Positions 24,673 through 33,981 of a stretch of 35,662 nucleotides of DNA are shown one piece after another. This DNA comes from an uncultured Bacteroides sp. Its GTDB lineage: Bacteria > Bacteroidota > Bacteroidia > Bacteroidales > Bacteroidaceae. The DNA lies in assembly GCA_905203765.1 (NCBI GenBank), contig CAJKXC010000022.1, forward strand, positions 1-35,662, in the 5' to 3' direction. Every line of letters starts with the position of its first letter. The stretch's first letter is position 1. The translations under genes were made by a program, and so were the position numbers. The notes beneath the pieces were generated by a model. The model made no database searches. It saw nothing but the letters and a program-made list of their open reading frames with translations, and was not told the origin of the DNA.

Positions 24673-25776
24673 CTATTCCAGTCTGCTCTTGAACTTCTTG
24701 ATACTGACAGTTATCAGCAGCACTGCCATCACACTGAGTATGCAGACTTCCGTCAGCACAAGCGAGATGTCCACTCCTTCAATCATCAGTTTGCGCACCG
24801 CCTGGATATACCAGCGTGCGGGGATGATGGCGGAGAAACCTTGCAGGATAGCGGGCATGCTCTCTATCGGGAATATCATGCCCGACAGCAGCATGGTAGG
24901 CATCATCAACATCAGTCCCGATGCAAGCATGGCAGCCACCTGCGTACGGGTGACCGTAGATATGAGCAGCCCCAGTGCCAGCGACACAAAGATAAACAGC
25001 AGCGACACCACCACGAGCCAGAACAAACTACCCGCTACGGGCACGTGGAGCACATAGACCGAAAGCAGCAGCACAGTCGTCAAGTTGACGAACGACAGTA
25101 CAAAGTAAGGCACCGCCTTGGCGAATATGATGAAAAGCGGCTTCATGGGAGACACAAGCAGGATTTCCATCGTCCCCGTCTCCTTCTCGCGCACAATGGA
25201 GATGGACGTCATCATGGCACATATCAGCATGAGGATAAGCCCCATGACACCGGGTACAAAGTTGTAGGCGCTCTTCATCTGAGGATTGTAGAGCAACTTC
25301 ACTTGCGGAACGATGGCAGCGGCGTGCACGCCCGGCGGAAGCATCTCTTGTCCGGCAGCAGATATGATGCTGGTGGCATAACCCGCCTGCATGGTTGCCA
25401 TATTGGGGTCGGTGGCATCGGATATGAGTTGCACACGCGCTTCGCCCGTATAGAGGTTATCGGCAAACTGCCCGCCGAAAACGAGCGCCATGTCTATGTC
25501 TCCCTTTCGGAACAGTTGCTCCGCTTCCTGCGGAGAATACAGGCGGCAGGTGACGGTGAAGTATTCGCTGGCATCCATACGGTCGATGATGCGGCGGGTA
25601 ACGACGTCGTTCGAGGGGTCGAGGACGGCTACACGCACATTCTTTACTTCCGTGGTGATGGCGAAGCCGAAGAGGATAATCTGCACAATGGGCATGCCCA
25701 GCAGTATCATCATCGTGCGCACATCGCGGAAGATGTGGAAGAATTCTTTTCGGACAAAAGCTATAAATTGTTTCAT
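24673..25776 (-). CDS. ABC-2 type efflux permease (YbhS-like)
   Basis: The 367-aa protein starts MKQFIAFVRKEFFHIFRDVR, the hallmark N-terminus of YbhS-type permeases, then one helix, an extracytoplasmic domain (about 45-175) and a C-terminal membrane domain with IVREKETGTMEILLVSP, the coupling helix. It should dimerise with the downstream permease. Located 23 bases after the ATPase gene. Exports an unknown substrate through the adaptor and the TolC-like channel of the same operon. Confidence 0.92.
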   Translation of the reverse strand: MKQFIAFVRKEFFHIFRDVRTMMILLGMPIVQIILFGFAITTEVKNVRVAVLDPSNDVVTRRIIDRMDASEYFTVTCRLYSPQEAEQLFRKGDIDMALVFGGQFADNLYTGEARVQLISDATDPNMATMQAGYATSIISAAGQEMLPPGVHAAAIVPQVKLLYNPQMKSAYNFVPGVMGLILMLICAMMTSISIVREKETGTMEILLVSPMKPLFIIFAKAVPYFVLSFVNLTTVLLLSVYVLHVPVAGSLFWLVVVSLLFIFVSLALGLLISTVTRTQVAAMLASGLMLMMPTMLLSGMIFPIESMPAILQGFSAIIPARWYIQAVRKLMIEGVDISLVLTEVCILSVMAVLLITVSIKKFKSRLE

Positions 25777-25799
25777 TGCTATCAGTTTTTAGTTGGCTC

Positions 25800-27260
25800 T
25801 TAATCTGCCGTGCGCACGGCCTGGCGTGCCAGTTGCTGGAACACATCGTCCATGGTGGCGGCGGAGAATTGCCGTTTCAGTCCGGCAGGGGTGTCGAGGG
25901 CGCGGATGACACCGTCCACCATGATGGAGATGCGGTCGCAGTACTCCGCTTCGTCCATGAAGTGGGTGGTGACGAAGACAGTGATGCCGCGGTCCGCCGC
26001 CTGATAGATAAGCTCCCAGAACTGGCGGCGGGTGGCGGGGGCTACACCGCCCGTAGGCTCGTCCAGGAAGACTATCTTCGGTTCGTGGAAGATGGAAATG
26101 GAGAAAGCGAGTTTCTGTTTCCAGCCCAGGGGCAGGCTCTTCACCAGCGTGTCGCGTTCGGCGGCAAGGCCGATGCGTTGCAAGAGTTCGTCGGTGCGGG
26201 GGGCTATCCCGGCTTCGGGCATTCCGTAGATACCGGCAAAGAGGCGGATGTTCTCCCAAACCTTGAGGTCTTCGTAGAGGGAGAACTTCTGGCTCATGTA
26301 GCCGATGTTCTTCTTTACGTCTTCGGTATGGGTGGCAACGTCGAAGCCTGCTACGCGGGCGGTGCCCCCGGTGGGATGGCTAAGGCCGGTGAGCATACGC
26401 ATGGCGGTGGTTTTGCCGGCACCGTTGGCGCCCAGGAAACCGAAGATCTCGCCGCGATGAACACGGAAGGAGATATGGTCTACGGCGGTGAAGTTGCCGA
26501 AGCGCTTGGTGAGGTTGTCCACCTCTATCACGTAATCCTCGCGATGCTCCGCTTTATCGTGCTGCAAACCCGGCGGACAAAGGATAGAGGCGAATTGCTC
26601 CAGGATGCGGTCAGGGGTGTCGATGCCGCGTATCTGCCCTTCGTGGATGAAGGCGATGCGGTCGCACTGGCGGGCTTCGTCGATGATGGGTGTAGAGGCT
26701 ATGATGGTGATGCCTTGCTCTTTGAGCCGGCGAAGCATCTCCCAGAACTCTCTGCGGGAGACGGGGTCTACGCCTGTGGTGGGCTCGTCCAGGAAGAGTA
26801 CGTCCGGCTTGTGGATAAGGGCGCAGCTGAGGGCGAGCTTCTGTTTCATCCCGCCCGACAAGGCACCGGCACGGCGCTTACGGAAGGGTTCTATCTGTTG
26901 GTAGATGTCCTTCACTAAATCGTAGTTCTCTTCGATGGTGGTATGGAAGACGGTGGCGAAGAAGTTCAGGTTCTCTTCTACCGTCAGGTCAGGATACAGG
27001 GAGAAGCGTCCGGGCATGTATCCCACCTGCCGGCGAATCTGCTTGTAGTCCTTCACCACGTCCAGTCCGCAGACGGTAGCTGTTCCGCTATCGGCAAGGA
27101 GCAAGGTGGTGAGGATGCGGAAGAGCGAGGTCTTCCCTGCCCCGTCGGGTCCGATGATGCCGAAGAGTTCGCCGGGCTTCACGGCCAATGAAATACCTTT
27201 CAGGGCTTCTACCTTGCCGTAATGCTTCGTGGCATTATCTACAGTTACTGCATAGTTCAT
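25800..27260 (-). CDS. Fused double ABC ATPase (YbhF-like)
   Basis: The 486-aa protein joins two nucleotide-binding domains. NBD1: Walker A GPDGAGKT (37-44), signature LSGGMKQ (134-140), DEP and D-loop GVDP (158-166), but the H-loop reads STPIIDEA with Pro191 where the switch His belongs. NBD2: Walker A GANGAGKT (277-284), signature degenerate LPLGWKQ (376-382), D-loop VAP instead of VDP, but intact TTHFMDEA. One ATP site (Walker of NBD2, signature of NBD1) is therefore consensus and the other degenerate. ATG 27260 is the start; an upstream TTG is possible. It drives export through the two permeases downstream. Confidence 0.93.
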   Translation of the reverse strand: MNYAVTVDNATKHYGKVEALKGISLAVKPGELFGIIGPDGAGKTSLFRILTTLLLADSGTATVCGLDVVKDYKQIRRQVGYMPGRFSLYPDLTVEENLNFFATVFHTTIEENYDLVKDIYQQIEPFRKRRAGALSGGMKQKLALSCALIHKPDVLFLDEPTTGVDPVSRREFWEMLRRLKEQGITIIASTPIIDEARQCDRIAFIHEGQIRGIDTPDRILEQFASILCPPGLQHDKAEHREDYVIEVDNLTKRFGNFTAVDHISFRVHRGEIFGFLGANGAGKTTAMRMLTGLSHPTGGTARVAGFDVATHTEDVKKNIGYMSQKFSLYEDLKVWENIRLFAGIYGMPEAGIAPRTDELLQRIGLAAERDTLVKSLPLGWKQKLAFSISIFHEPKIVFLDEPTGGVAPATRRQFWELIYQAADRGITVFVTTHFMDEAEYCDRISIMVDGVIRALDTPAGLKRQFSAATMDDVFQQLARQAVRTAD

Positions 27261-27288
27261 GGGCAAATCACTTATTATTCGTCACTAA

Positions 27289-28185
27289 TCATTTATCGCC
27301 GAAGGTTACTCCGCCGTACATACCTATCTTCAGCAACCCGTCGTTCTTCACCGCTATCTTGACGGCATACACCAGGTTGGCGCGTTCATCCTTCGTCAGG
27401 ATGGTTTTCGGGGTGAACTCGGAAGTATCGGAAATCCAGGTGACGACGCCCGGATATTCTTTCCGTACGTCCTTGCCGTAATCGGAATAAACGGTTGCCT
27501 TCTGCCCCAGCTTTATCCCGGCAAGCTGCTCGGAAGTGATGTAGGCGCGAAGGTAGATTTGCTCCATATCCGCCACTTTGAAAAGCGGGGTGCCCGGAGT
27601 GGCAAGCTCTCCGGCTTCGGCGTACTTGGCAAGTACGGTGCCGGTCAGGGGCGAGGTGATGTGGCATTTATTGAGCTGGTCTTCCACCTGCGCCACTTGT
27701 ATGCCGACAGAGGAACTCTGCCACGTCAGGCTGCGGTCGCTGTTCTGCAGGGTGGAGTTCTGGGCGGCGAGTTGCTTGTTCAGCACTTCGAGCAGGGACT
27801 CGGCGTCGTCCAACTGCTTCTGGTTGGCAGCGCCTACGCGGAGAAGATTCGCTACGCGGTCGCGCTCACGCTTTGCCTGCACAATTTGTTCCTTGGTGGC
27901 GGCGACTTGCTTCAATATGTCGGGGCGCTGGTCGGAGACGGATTTGGCACTGGCTTCCAACTGCAACTTCTTCAGATAGAGTTGCACGGTGTCGATGATA
28001 CCGACTTCGGCGCCTGCCTTCAACCCGGTGCCTTCTTCGATGTCGAAGCTGAGGAGCTTGCCCGAAGCCTCGGCGGATACAATGACTTCAGTCGTTTCAA
28101 AGGTTCCCGTGGCATCGTATTCGGGGAGTCCGCTACTGCATGCAGCGAAGATAAACAGGAAGGGAAATAGTTTTAATGGCTTCAT
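27289..28185 (-). CDS. HlyD-family membrane-fusion lipoprotein
   Basis: With ATG 28185 the protein has 298 aa and a lipoprotein signal (MKPLKLFPFLFIFAAC, Cys16); an ORF start at 28233 lies inside the TolC-like gene and is rejected. After the lipid anchor come the N-terminal half of the biotinyl-lipoyl domain (VSAEASGKLLSFDIEEG), a coiled-coil hairpin (about 70-160, rich in Gln/Lys/Leu), the second half (ITSPLTGTVLAKYAEAGE) and beta-barrel parts. It bridges the ABC-2 permeases to the outer-membrane channel. YbhG-like, with 28 bases to the ATPase gene. Confidence 0.93.
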   Translation of the reverse strand: MKPLKLFPFLFIFAACSSGLPEYDATGTFETTEVIVSAEASGKLLSFDIEEGTGLKAGAEVGIIDTVQLYLKKLQLEASAKSVSDQRPDILKQVAATKEQIVQAKRERDRVANLLRVGAANQKQLDDAESLLEVLNKQLAAQNSTLQNSDRSLTWQSSSVGIQVAQVEDQLNKCHITSPLTGTVLAKYAEAGELATPGTPLFKVADMEQIYLRAYITSEQLAGIKLGQKATVYSDYGKDVRKEYPGVVTWISDTSEFTPKTILTKDERANLVYAVKIAVKNDGLLKIGMYGGVTFGDK

Positions 28186-28229
28186 AATGATATATGTTTT
28201 TATTATTATTCGGGATAAGTTCGGGGTTA

Positions 28230-29498
28230 TCACTGGTTCAGTGTGTACTTCAGCTGCCAGATGTTCATCAGCAACTGTACTTCATGCAATGCCTTCGTCT
28301 GACGCGCCAGGTTCTCGTTCGTAATCTCGCGGAGCATATCGGTCACGGTCAGTGTTCCGTTCTCCACCTTTGCCTGGGCAGCACGGCGGATGTTCTCGCG
28401 CAGGCGGATGATTTCGTCGTCATCTTTCATTTGGCGGCGCATAGATACTACGCCGGCATCCTGCTGCGTAGCTTCCAACCGGGTATTAAAGAGGAACACG
28501 TCGCGGCTGGTTTCTATCCGGCGGCGCGAATTGTCTATCTGTCGGCGGTCGTTCTTCAACGTGTACAGGCTGCCGAAGTTCCACGACATACGGACACCGG
28601 CTATATAATAAGGACTGAACTCATTCTTCAACATATTCAGTCCCGGATTGCCGTATGCACCCTGCACAAACAGTCCTAAGCGCGGCATATACCGGGTTTT
28701 CAACATGGATTCCTGCACGTTCAGCTGCGCTCCCCGGGCATCGAACCAGCGCAGTTCGGGGCGGTTGTTATCCCTCGCTTCCCCACTCCCGGTATCTTCC
28801 GGTGCAGGCTTCATCAAAGCCGTTTCCGGGGAAATGTCCTTGCCGATAAAGGCGGCAAGCATATTCACGTATGCCCGTCGGGAAGTTTCAAGTTCGATGC
28901 GGCGCTGTTTGGTGTTCAGTTGCTCCACGCTGACGGCATCCAGGTCGCTTTGGGTGGCTATGCCGTTGGCTATATAGTTGGATACCTGGGTATGGGTTCT
29001 GCCCAAATCATCCTGCAAAAGCCGGTTCTGCTCCAACTGTTCGTCCAGCGACAGGATACCGAAGAAAAGCTGGTTGATGCGGTCGTTCAAGGCATACATA
29101 TCCACGTTCTGCTTTTCTTGCTCCACTTCCGAGGCGGCACGCGTCAAGCGCTTTCGGGAGCGGATGTCTCCACCGTCCCAAAGGGTTTGCTGTACTTCGA
29201 GCATCACCTGGTACTGGTCTTTCGGCAGACCTTTTACATTAACGCCCGGTACCTCGACCGGCAATTCCGTCACATCGCTCTGATACGTCGCCTTGCCCGA
29301 CAGTGAGAACTGGGGCAGATACCCTTTCCCGGCATTGGAAAGGTCGTATTCGCGCGCTTTCTCTATCAGTCCGTACTGGCGCACCAGCGGATAGTTTGCC
29401 TGAGCCATGCGTTGGCACGTCTCCAACGTAAGCTGGGCATGCGTCCACATGGCAGCCACGAGAAAGGAGAAAGAAAGAATCATTCGTTTCATATTCAT
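28230..29498 (-). CDS. TolC-like outer-membrane efflux protein
   Basis: From ATG 29498 the protein has 422 aa: signal peptide MNMKRMILSFSFLVAAMWTH, then AQLTLETCQRMAQANYP, the start of the first outer-membrane efflux repeat. Two TolC repeats are visible, with helical coiled-coil segments (such as LDEQLEQNRLLQDDL) and strand regions. An in-frame start at 29540 is rejected since the -7 box (29527-29534) lies downstream of it. ATG 29492 is also possible. It is the first gene of the operon and supplies a dedicated outer-membrane channel for the pump. Confidence 0.92.
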   Translation of the reverse strand: MNMKRMILSFSFLVAAMWTHAQLTLETCQRMAQANYPLVRQYGLIEKAREYDLSNAGKGYLPQFSLSGKATYQSDVTELPVEVPGVNVKGLPKDQYQVMLEVQQTLWDGGDIRSRKRLTRAASEVEQEKQNVDMYALNDRINQLFFGILSLDEQLEQNRLLQDDLGRTHTQVSNYIANGIATQSDLDAVSVEQLNTKQRRIELETSRRAYVNMLAAFIGKDISPETALMKPAPEDTGSGEARDNNRPELRWFDARGAQLNVQESMLKTRYMPRLGLFVQGAYGNPGLNMLKNEFSPYYIAGVRMSWNFGSLYTLKNDRRQIDNSRRRIETSRDVFLFNTRLEATQQDAGVVSMRRQMKDDDEIIRLRENIRRAAQAKVENGTLTVTDMLREITNENLARQTKALHEVQLLMNIWQLKYTLNQ

Positions 29499-29526
29499 AT
29501 ATTGTTCCTGTTTTGTTCCATCGCTG

Positions 29527-29534
29527 CAAAGATA
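29527..29534 (-). promoter_or_regulatory. -7 box of the efflux operon
   Basis: The minus strand reads TATCTTTG, exact TAnnTTTG, 29 bases before ATG 29498. The control region (29499-29664, 166 bases) is shared with the divergent AraC-family gene. Confidence 0.6.
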
Positions 29535-29630
29535 GACCATAAAGATATATGATTACTTTCTATTACTCGCAGAAGATGTTCCATTAGTTCGATGCACAGC
29601 AATAAAAGACAATAAATCCACTTCTTTTCT

Positions 29631-29638
29631 TATCTTTG
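29631..29638 (+). promoter_or_regulatory. -7 box of the AraC-family regulator
   Basis: TATCTTTG, identical to the box of the divergent efflux operon, lies 27 bases before ATG 29665. No operator repeat could be defined between the two boxes. Confidence 0.6.
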
Positions 29639-29664
29639 CCACAGATATATATCCATCAGCAGAA

Positions 29665-30564
29665 ATGAAAGCAACAGAAAAGAACAAGCCCCTGAGCCTT
29701 GGTTTTCAGGAATTGAGAGACAGGGCCGACCTCATCACACACGCCGAATTCCGTTCTATCCAGCGCGGTATCGGTATGGTCATCAGTTTTGTACAGATGC
29801 AAAGTTCGTTGTTCCGCACGGGACAGCCCTACCGTACCAGCGAGTGCCGCATCATACGCATCATCCGCGGCATAGGGCGCATATCCATCAACCTCGTGGA
29901 GCACGAAGTAAGGGAGCAGATGATTGTCATCTCCCCACCGAATTCCCTGATAGAACTGATAGCACTCAGTCCCGACTACGATTTCCAGGTGATTGTGCCC
30001 GAGAATGATTTCCTGCCCGCCATGCAGAACGGCACGTTGGCGGAGCTGTGTGGGCAACATGGTATCCTGCTCTCACTCACCGCCGAGGAATGGGAGCACA
30101 TCGGCGTGTTCTTCTCGTTGTTGTGGGAAACCCTGCATCGCACTCCTTTCCGCCGGGAAGTGGTGCAAAGCCTGGTTACCGCTCTACTCTATGATATAAG
30201 GTATATCCGGGACCAGAAACAGGTATCCCTTCCCGCCCGCCTCTCACGGCAGGATGAAGTGTTCCGCCGCTTCATCAACCTGGTGAACGAATATGCCAAG
30301 CGCGAACGCAACATCAGTTTCTACGCCGACAAACTCTGCCTGACGCCCCACTACCTGAGTACGGTAATTCGCGAAACAAGCGGGCAGACCATCATGCAAT
30401 GGATTAACCAGGCCGTTGTCCTCGAAGCAAAAGTATTGCTAAAGCACAGCGACTTGCTCGTATTCCAGATTTCGGACGAACTGAACTTCCCCAATCCGTC
30501 GTTCTTCTCCAAGTTCTTCAAGCGGATGACGGGAATGACACCGGCGGAATATCAGAAAACATAA
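29665..30564 (+). CDS. AraC-family transcriptional regulator
   Basis: The 299-aa protein has an N-terminal sensor domain (about 1-190, unlike AraC arabinose domains) and a C-terminal AraC/XylS DNA-binding domain (about 200-299) with two helix-turn-helix motifs: NISFYADKLCLTPHYLSTVI then DLLVFQISDELNFPNPSFFS, followed by FFKRMTGMTPAEYQKT, the family end. It is divergent from the five-gene efflux operon and probably controls it in response to the exported compound; that link is inferred from position. The stop codon abuts a 22-bp repeat array. Confidence 0.93.
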   Translation: MKATEKNKPLSLGFQELRDRADLITHAEFRSIQRGIGMVISFVQMQSSLFRTGQPYRTSECRIIRIIRGIGRISINLVEHEVREQMIVISPPNSLIELIALSPDYDFQVIVPENDFLPAMQNGTLAELCGQHGILLSLTAEEWEHIGVFFSLLWETLHRTPFRREVVQSLVTALLYDIRYIRDQKQVSLPARLSRQDEVFRRFINLVNEYAKRERNISFYADKLCLTPHYLSTVIRETSGQTIMQWINQAVVLEAKVLLKHSDLLVFQISDELNFPNPSFFSKFFKRMTGMTPAEYQKT

Positions 30565-30704
30565 GCCACACTTGAGCGCAGCAAATGCCACACCTGAGCC
30601 CGGCAAATGCCACACTTGAACAACACAAATGCCACACTTCAGCACTCGCGAAGTGTGGCATTTGACTTACTAAGATGTGGCATCTCACCTGCCGAAGTGT
30701 GGCA
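30565..30704. repeat. 22-bp-period array, four direct and three inverted copies
   Basis: GCCACACTT-type copies start at 30565, 30587, 30609 and 30631, exactly 22 apart; inverted copies end in GGCA at 30657-30660, 30679-30682 and 30701-30704, again 22 apart. The central pair AAATGCCACACTTC (30627-30640) and GAAGTGTGGCATTT (30650-30663) form a perfect 14-bp stem with a 9-base loop. It fills the spacer between the convergent regulator and carB genes. It could act as a terminator hairpin, though no T-run follows. It is not a CRISPR array. Confidence 0.9.
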
Positions 30705-30724
30705 TTCCGAAATACGCGATATTC

Positions 30725-33700
30725 TTACTTATATTCCGCCCACGACTTAATGGCAATATCGTCCACGCTCATCGTACAGAATGCCTGGATGAATGCACTT
30801 GCCAGACGGGCATTCGTTATCAGCGGGATATTGAGGTCGATGGCGGCACGGCGTATCTTGTAGCCGTTATCCAGTTCGCCTGCGGTGAGGTTCTTCGGGA
30901 TATTCACTACCATATCTATCTCCTTCTGATGCAGCATGTCGAGTGCCTGCGGCTGCTTCTCGGGTTCGCTGGGCCAGTATACGCGGGTGTTCTCCACACC
31001 ATTCTCCGTGAGAAAGTTGCTGGAACCGCCGGTGGCGAATATCTTGTAGCCCTTCTTCTGGAGCATGCGGGCGGCAGCAAGCATATCCACCTTCTGCTTC
31101 GGCGTACCGGTGGAAAGCAGGATATTCTTCTTCGGAATGCGGTAACCCACAGAAAGCATTGACTTAAGGATAGCACAGGAAGTATCGCTGCCGATACAGC
31201 CTACCTCTCCCGTCGACGCCATATCCACTCCCAGCACCGGGTCTGCCTTTTGCAGACGGTTGAAGGAGAACTGGCTTGCCTTGATACCTACATAGTCCAG
31301 GTCGAAGAGGTTCTTGTCCAGTTTCTGTACGGGGATGCCGAGCATTACCTTCGTTGCCAGTTCGATGAGGTTTATCTTCAGTACCTTGCTGACGAAAGGG
31401 AATGAACGCGATGCACGCAGGTTACATTCAATAACCTTGATGTCATTCTCACGAGCCAGGTATTGGATATTGAACGGACCGGAGATATTCAGCTCGCGGG
31501 CAATCTCGCGACTGATGCGCTTGATGCGGCGTACGGTCTCCACATACAACTTCTGCGGCGGGAACTGGATAGTGGCATCACCGGAGTGCACACCGGCAAA
31601 CTCGATATGCTCGCTGATGGCATAGGCAATGATTTCACCGTTCTGCGCCACGGCATCCATCTCCACCTCTTTGGCGTGCTCGATGAACTGGCTGACTACT
31701 ACCGGATGCTTCTTCGATACATTGGCTGCCAACTGCAAGAAGCGTTCCAGTTCTTCCTGATTGGAGCAAACGTTCATTGCCGCACCGGAAAGCACGTACG
31801 ACGGGCGAACCAGTACCGGGAAGCCTACCTTATCTACGAAAGCATTGATGTCTTCCAGTGAAGTAAGCGCGCTCCATTCGGGCTGATCCACGCCGATACG
31901 GTCGAGCATGGCAGAGAACTTATCGCGGTCCTCGGCATTGTCGATGCTCTTGGCACTGGTACCGAGGATGGGCACATTCTGTTCGTCGAGTCGCATGGCA
32001 AGGTTGTTCGGTATCTGACCGCCGGTAGAGACGATGACGCCGTGCGGGTTCTCCAGTTCGAGGATATCCATCACGCGCTCGAAGGTGAGTTCGTCAAAGT
32101 AGAGGCGGTCGCACATATCGTAGTCCGTAGATACGGTCTCGGGGTTGTAGTTTATCATGACGCTGCGGTAACCTTCCTTGCGGATGGTGTTCAGCGCCTG
32201 CACGCCGCACCAGTCGAACTCTACCGAAGAACCGATGCGATAGGCGCCGGAACCGAGTACGACAATGGATTTGTGGTCACCCAGGTACTTCACGTCGTTG
32301 GTGATGCCACTGTACGTCAGGTACAGGTAGTTGGTTTGCGCGGGGTATTCGGCGGCAAGGGTGTCGATTTGTTTCACTACCGGCACTACGCCTACGCTCT
32401 TGCGATGGTTGCGGATGAAGAGGATGCCGTCCTCAAGGTCTCCCTCGTAACCGATGGCGCGGGCTATCTGGAAGTCGGAGAAGCCCTGTACCTTGGCTTT
32501 GCGAAGCAAGTCGACGGGCAGGTCGTTGATCTGCTTATGGTTCTTGCTCCACTGTTCCAACTCTTTGTCGGTATTCATTATGTTCATCAGTTTCTCCAGG
32601 AACCAGCGGTCGATCTTGGTCAGCTCGTGCACCTGGTCTACGGTATATCCGGCACGGAAGGCTTTGGAGATAACGAAGATGCGCTTGTCGGTAGGCTCGT
32701 GCAAGGCTTTGTCGATGTCGGGGATAACCAGTTCTTTGTTCTCCACGAAGCCGTGCATGCCCTGACCTATCATTCTCAACCCTTTCTGAATAGCTTCTTC
32801 AAAGGTACGGCCGATCGCCATCACCTCGCCTACGGACTTCATGGAAGAACCGAGTTCCTTGTCTACGCCGTGGAACTTGCCCAAGTCCCAACGGGGAATT
32901 TTGCAGACTACATAGTCCAAAGCCGGCTCAAAGAAAGCACTCGTCGTTTTGGTAACCGAGTTCTTCAAGTCGAACAGACCGTAGCCGAGTCCGAGTTTAG
33001 CAGCTACGAAAGCAAGCGGATAACCCGTTGCTTTAGAGGCCAATGCAGACGAACGGCTCAAGCGGGCATTTACTTCGATTACGCGGTAGTCCTCGCTCTC
33101 GGGGTCGTAGGCATACTGTACGTTGCACTCACCTACAATGCCGATGTGGCGGATGATGCGGATAGCCAGTTCGCGCAGTTTATGATAGTCGCGGTTGCTC
33201 AGCGTTTGCGACGGGGCGATGACGATAGACTCTCCCGTATGGATGCCCAGCGGGTCGAAGTTCTCCATGTTGCAGACGGTGATACAGTTGTCGAAGCGGT
33301 CGCGCACTACCTCGTACTCCACCTCTTTCCATCCGCGCAAGGACTTTTCTACGAGTACCTGCGGGGAGAAGGAGAAGGCTTTTTCGACCAGCACATTCAG
33401 TTCTTCTTCATTGTCGCAGAAGCCCGATCCCAGTCCGCCGAGTGCGTATGCAGCGCGTACAATGACCGGATAACCCAGCGCGGCGGCAGCACGGCGGGCA
33501 TCGGCGGCATTCTCCACCGCTTCGCTCTGGATGGTCTTTACGTCGATTTCATCCAGTTTCTGCACGAAGATTTCACGGTCTTCCGTGTCGATAATGGCTT
33601 GTACGGGGGTACCGAGCACCTTTACATTGTATTTATCGAATATCTTGTCCTTATAGAGGGCTACACCGCAGTTCAGCGCCGTCTGTCCGCCAAAGGCAAG

Positions 33701-33958
33701 CATGATGCCGTCGGGACGTTCCTTCTCGATGACCTTCTCCACGAAGTAAGGGGTAACGGGCAGGAAGTAAATCTGGTCGGCAACGCCTTCCGAGGTCTGT
33801 ACCGTGGCGATGTTAGGGTTGATGAGGACGGTGTGGATACCTTCTTCCTTCAACGCTTTGAGCGCCTGCGAACCGGAGTAGTCAAACTCTCCCGCTTCCC
33901 CGATTTTCAGTGCACCGGAACCAAGCAGCAGGACTTTCTTTATATTGTCTTCTTTCAT
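30725..33958 (-). CDS. carB: Carbamoyl-phosphate synthase large subunit
   Basis: The 1077-aa enzyme makes carbamoyl phosphate from bicarbonate, ammonia (from CarA) and two ATP, for pyrimidine and arginine synthesis. Two homologous ATP-grasp halves are visible: the first begins VLLLGSGALKIGEAGEFDYS, the second near 560 at VVLGSGAYRIGSSVEFDWCG. The C-terminal MGS-like allosteric domain (about 940-1077) has IFATGGSSNFL. Length matches E. coli CarB (1073). It lies 23 bases after carA, and purF-carA-carB form one run. Confidence 0.97.
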   Translation of the reverse strand: MKEDNIKKVLLLGSGALKIGEAGEFDYSGSQALKALKEEGIHTVLINPNIATVQTSEGVADQIYFLPVTPYFVEKVIEKERPDGIMLAFGGQTALNCGVALYKDKIFDKYNVKVLGTPVQAIIDTEDREIFVQKLDEIDVKTIQSEAVENAADARRAAAALGYPVIVRAAYALGGLGSGFCDNEEELNVLVEKAFSFSPQVLVEKSLRGWKEVEYEVVRDRFDNCITVCNMENFDPLGIHTGESIVIAPSQTLSNRDYHKLRELAIRIIRHIGIVGECNVQYAYDPESEDYRVIEVNARLSRSSALASKATGYPLAFVAAKLGLGYGLFDLKNSVTKTTSAFFEPALDYVVCKIPRWDLGKFHGVDKELGSSMKSVGEVMAIGRTFEEAIQKGLRMIGQGMHGFVENKELVIPDIDKALHEPTDKRIFVISKAFRAGYTVDQVHELTKIDRWFLEKLMNIMNTDKELEQWSKNHKQINDLPVDLLRKAKVQGFSDFQIARAIGYEGDLEDGILFIRNHRKSVGVVPVVKQIDTLAAEYPAQTNYLYLTYSGITNDVKYLGDHKSIVVLGSGAYRIGSSVEFDWCGVQALNTIRKEGYRSVMINYNPETVSTDYDMCDRLYFDELTFERVMDILELENPHGVIVSTGGQIPNNLAMRLDEQNVPILGTSAKSIDNAEDRDKFSAMLDRIGVDQPEWSALTSLEDINAFVDKVGFPVLVRPSYVLSGAAMNVCSNQEELERFLQLAANVSKKHPVVVSQFIEHAKEVEMDAVAQNGEIIAYAISEHIEFAGVHSGDATIQFPPQKLYVETVRRIKRISREIARELNISGPFNIQYLARENDIKVIECNLRASRSFPFVSKVLKINLIELATKVMLGIPVQKLDKNLFDLDYVGIKASQFSFNRLQKADPVLGVDMASTGEVGCIGSDTSCAILKSMLSVGYRIPKKNILLSTGTPKQKVDMLAAARMLQKKGYKIFATGGSSNFLTENGVENTRVYWPSEPEKQPQALDMLHQKEIDMVVNIPKNLTAGELDNGYKIRRAAIDLNIPLITNARLASAFIQAFCTMSVDDIAIKSWAEYK

Positions 33959-33981
33959 TTGTTGTACGTTTAATAAGGTGA

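Noticed and set aside
30565..30704. CRISPR array or integron-like array
   Set aside because: Copies are only 22 bases apart and switch orientation in the middle; no integrase, cas gene or spacer set is present.
32042..33973. 643-codon ORF on the plus strand
   Set aside because: It is antisense to carB over almost its full length. The carB frame has full family matches, and the plus-strand translation has no recognisable domain.
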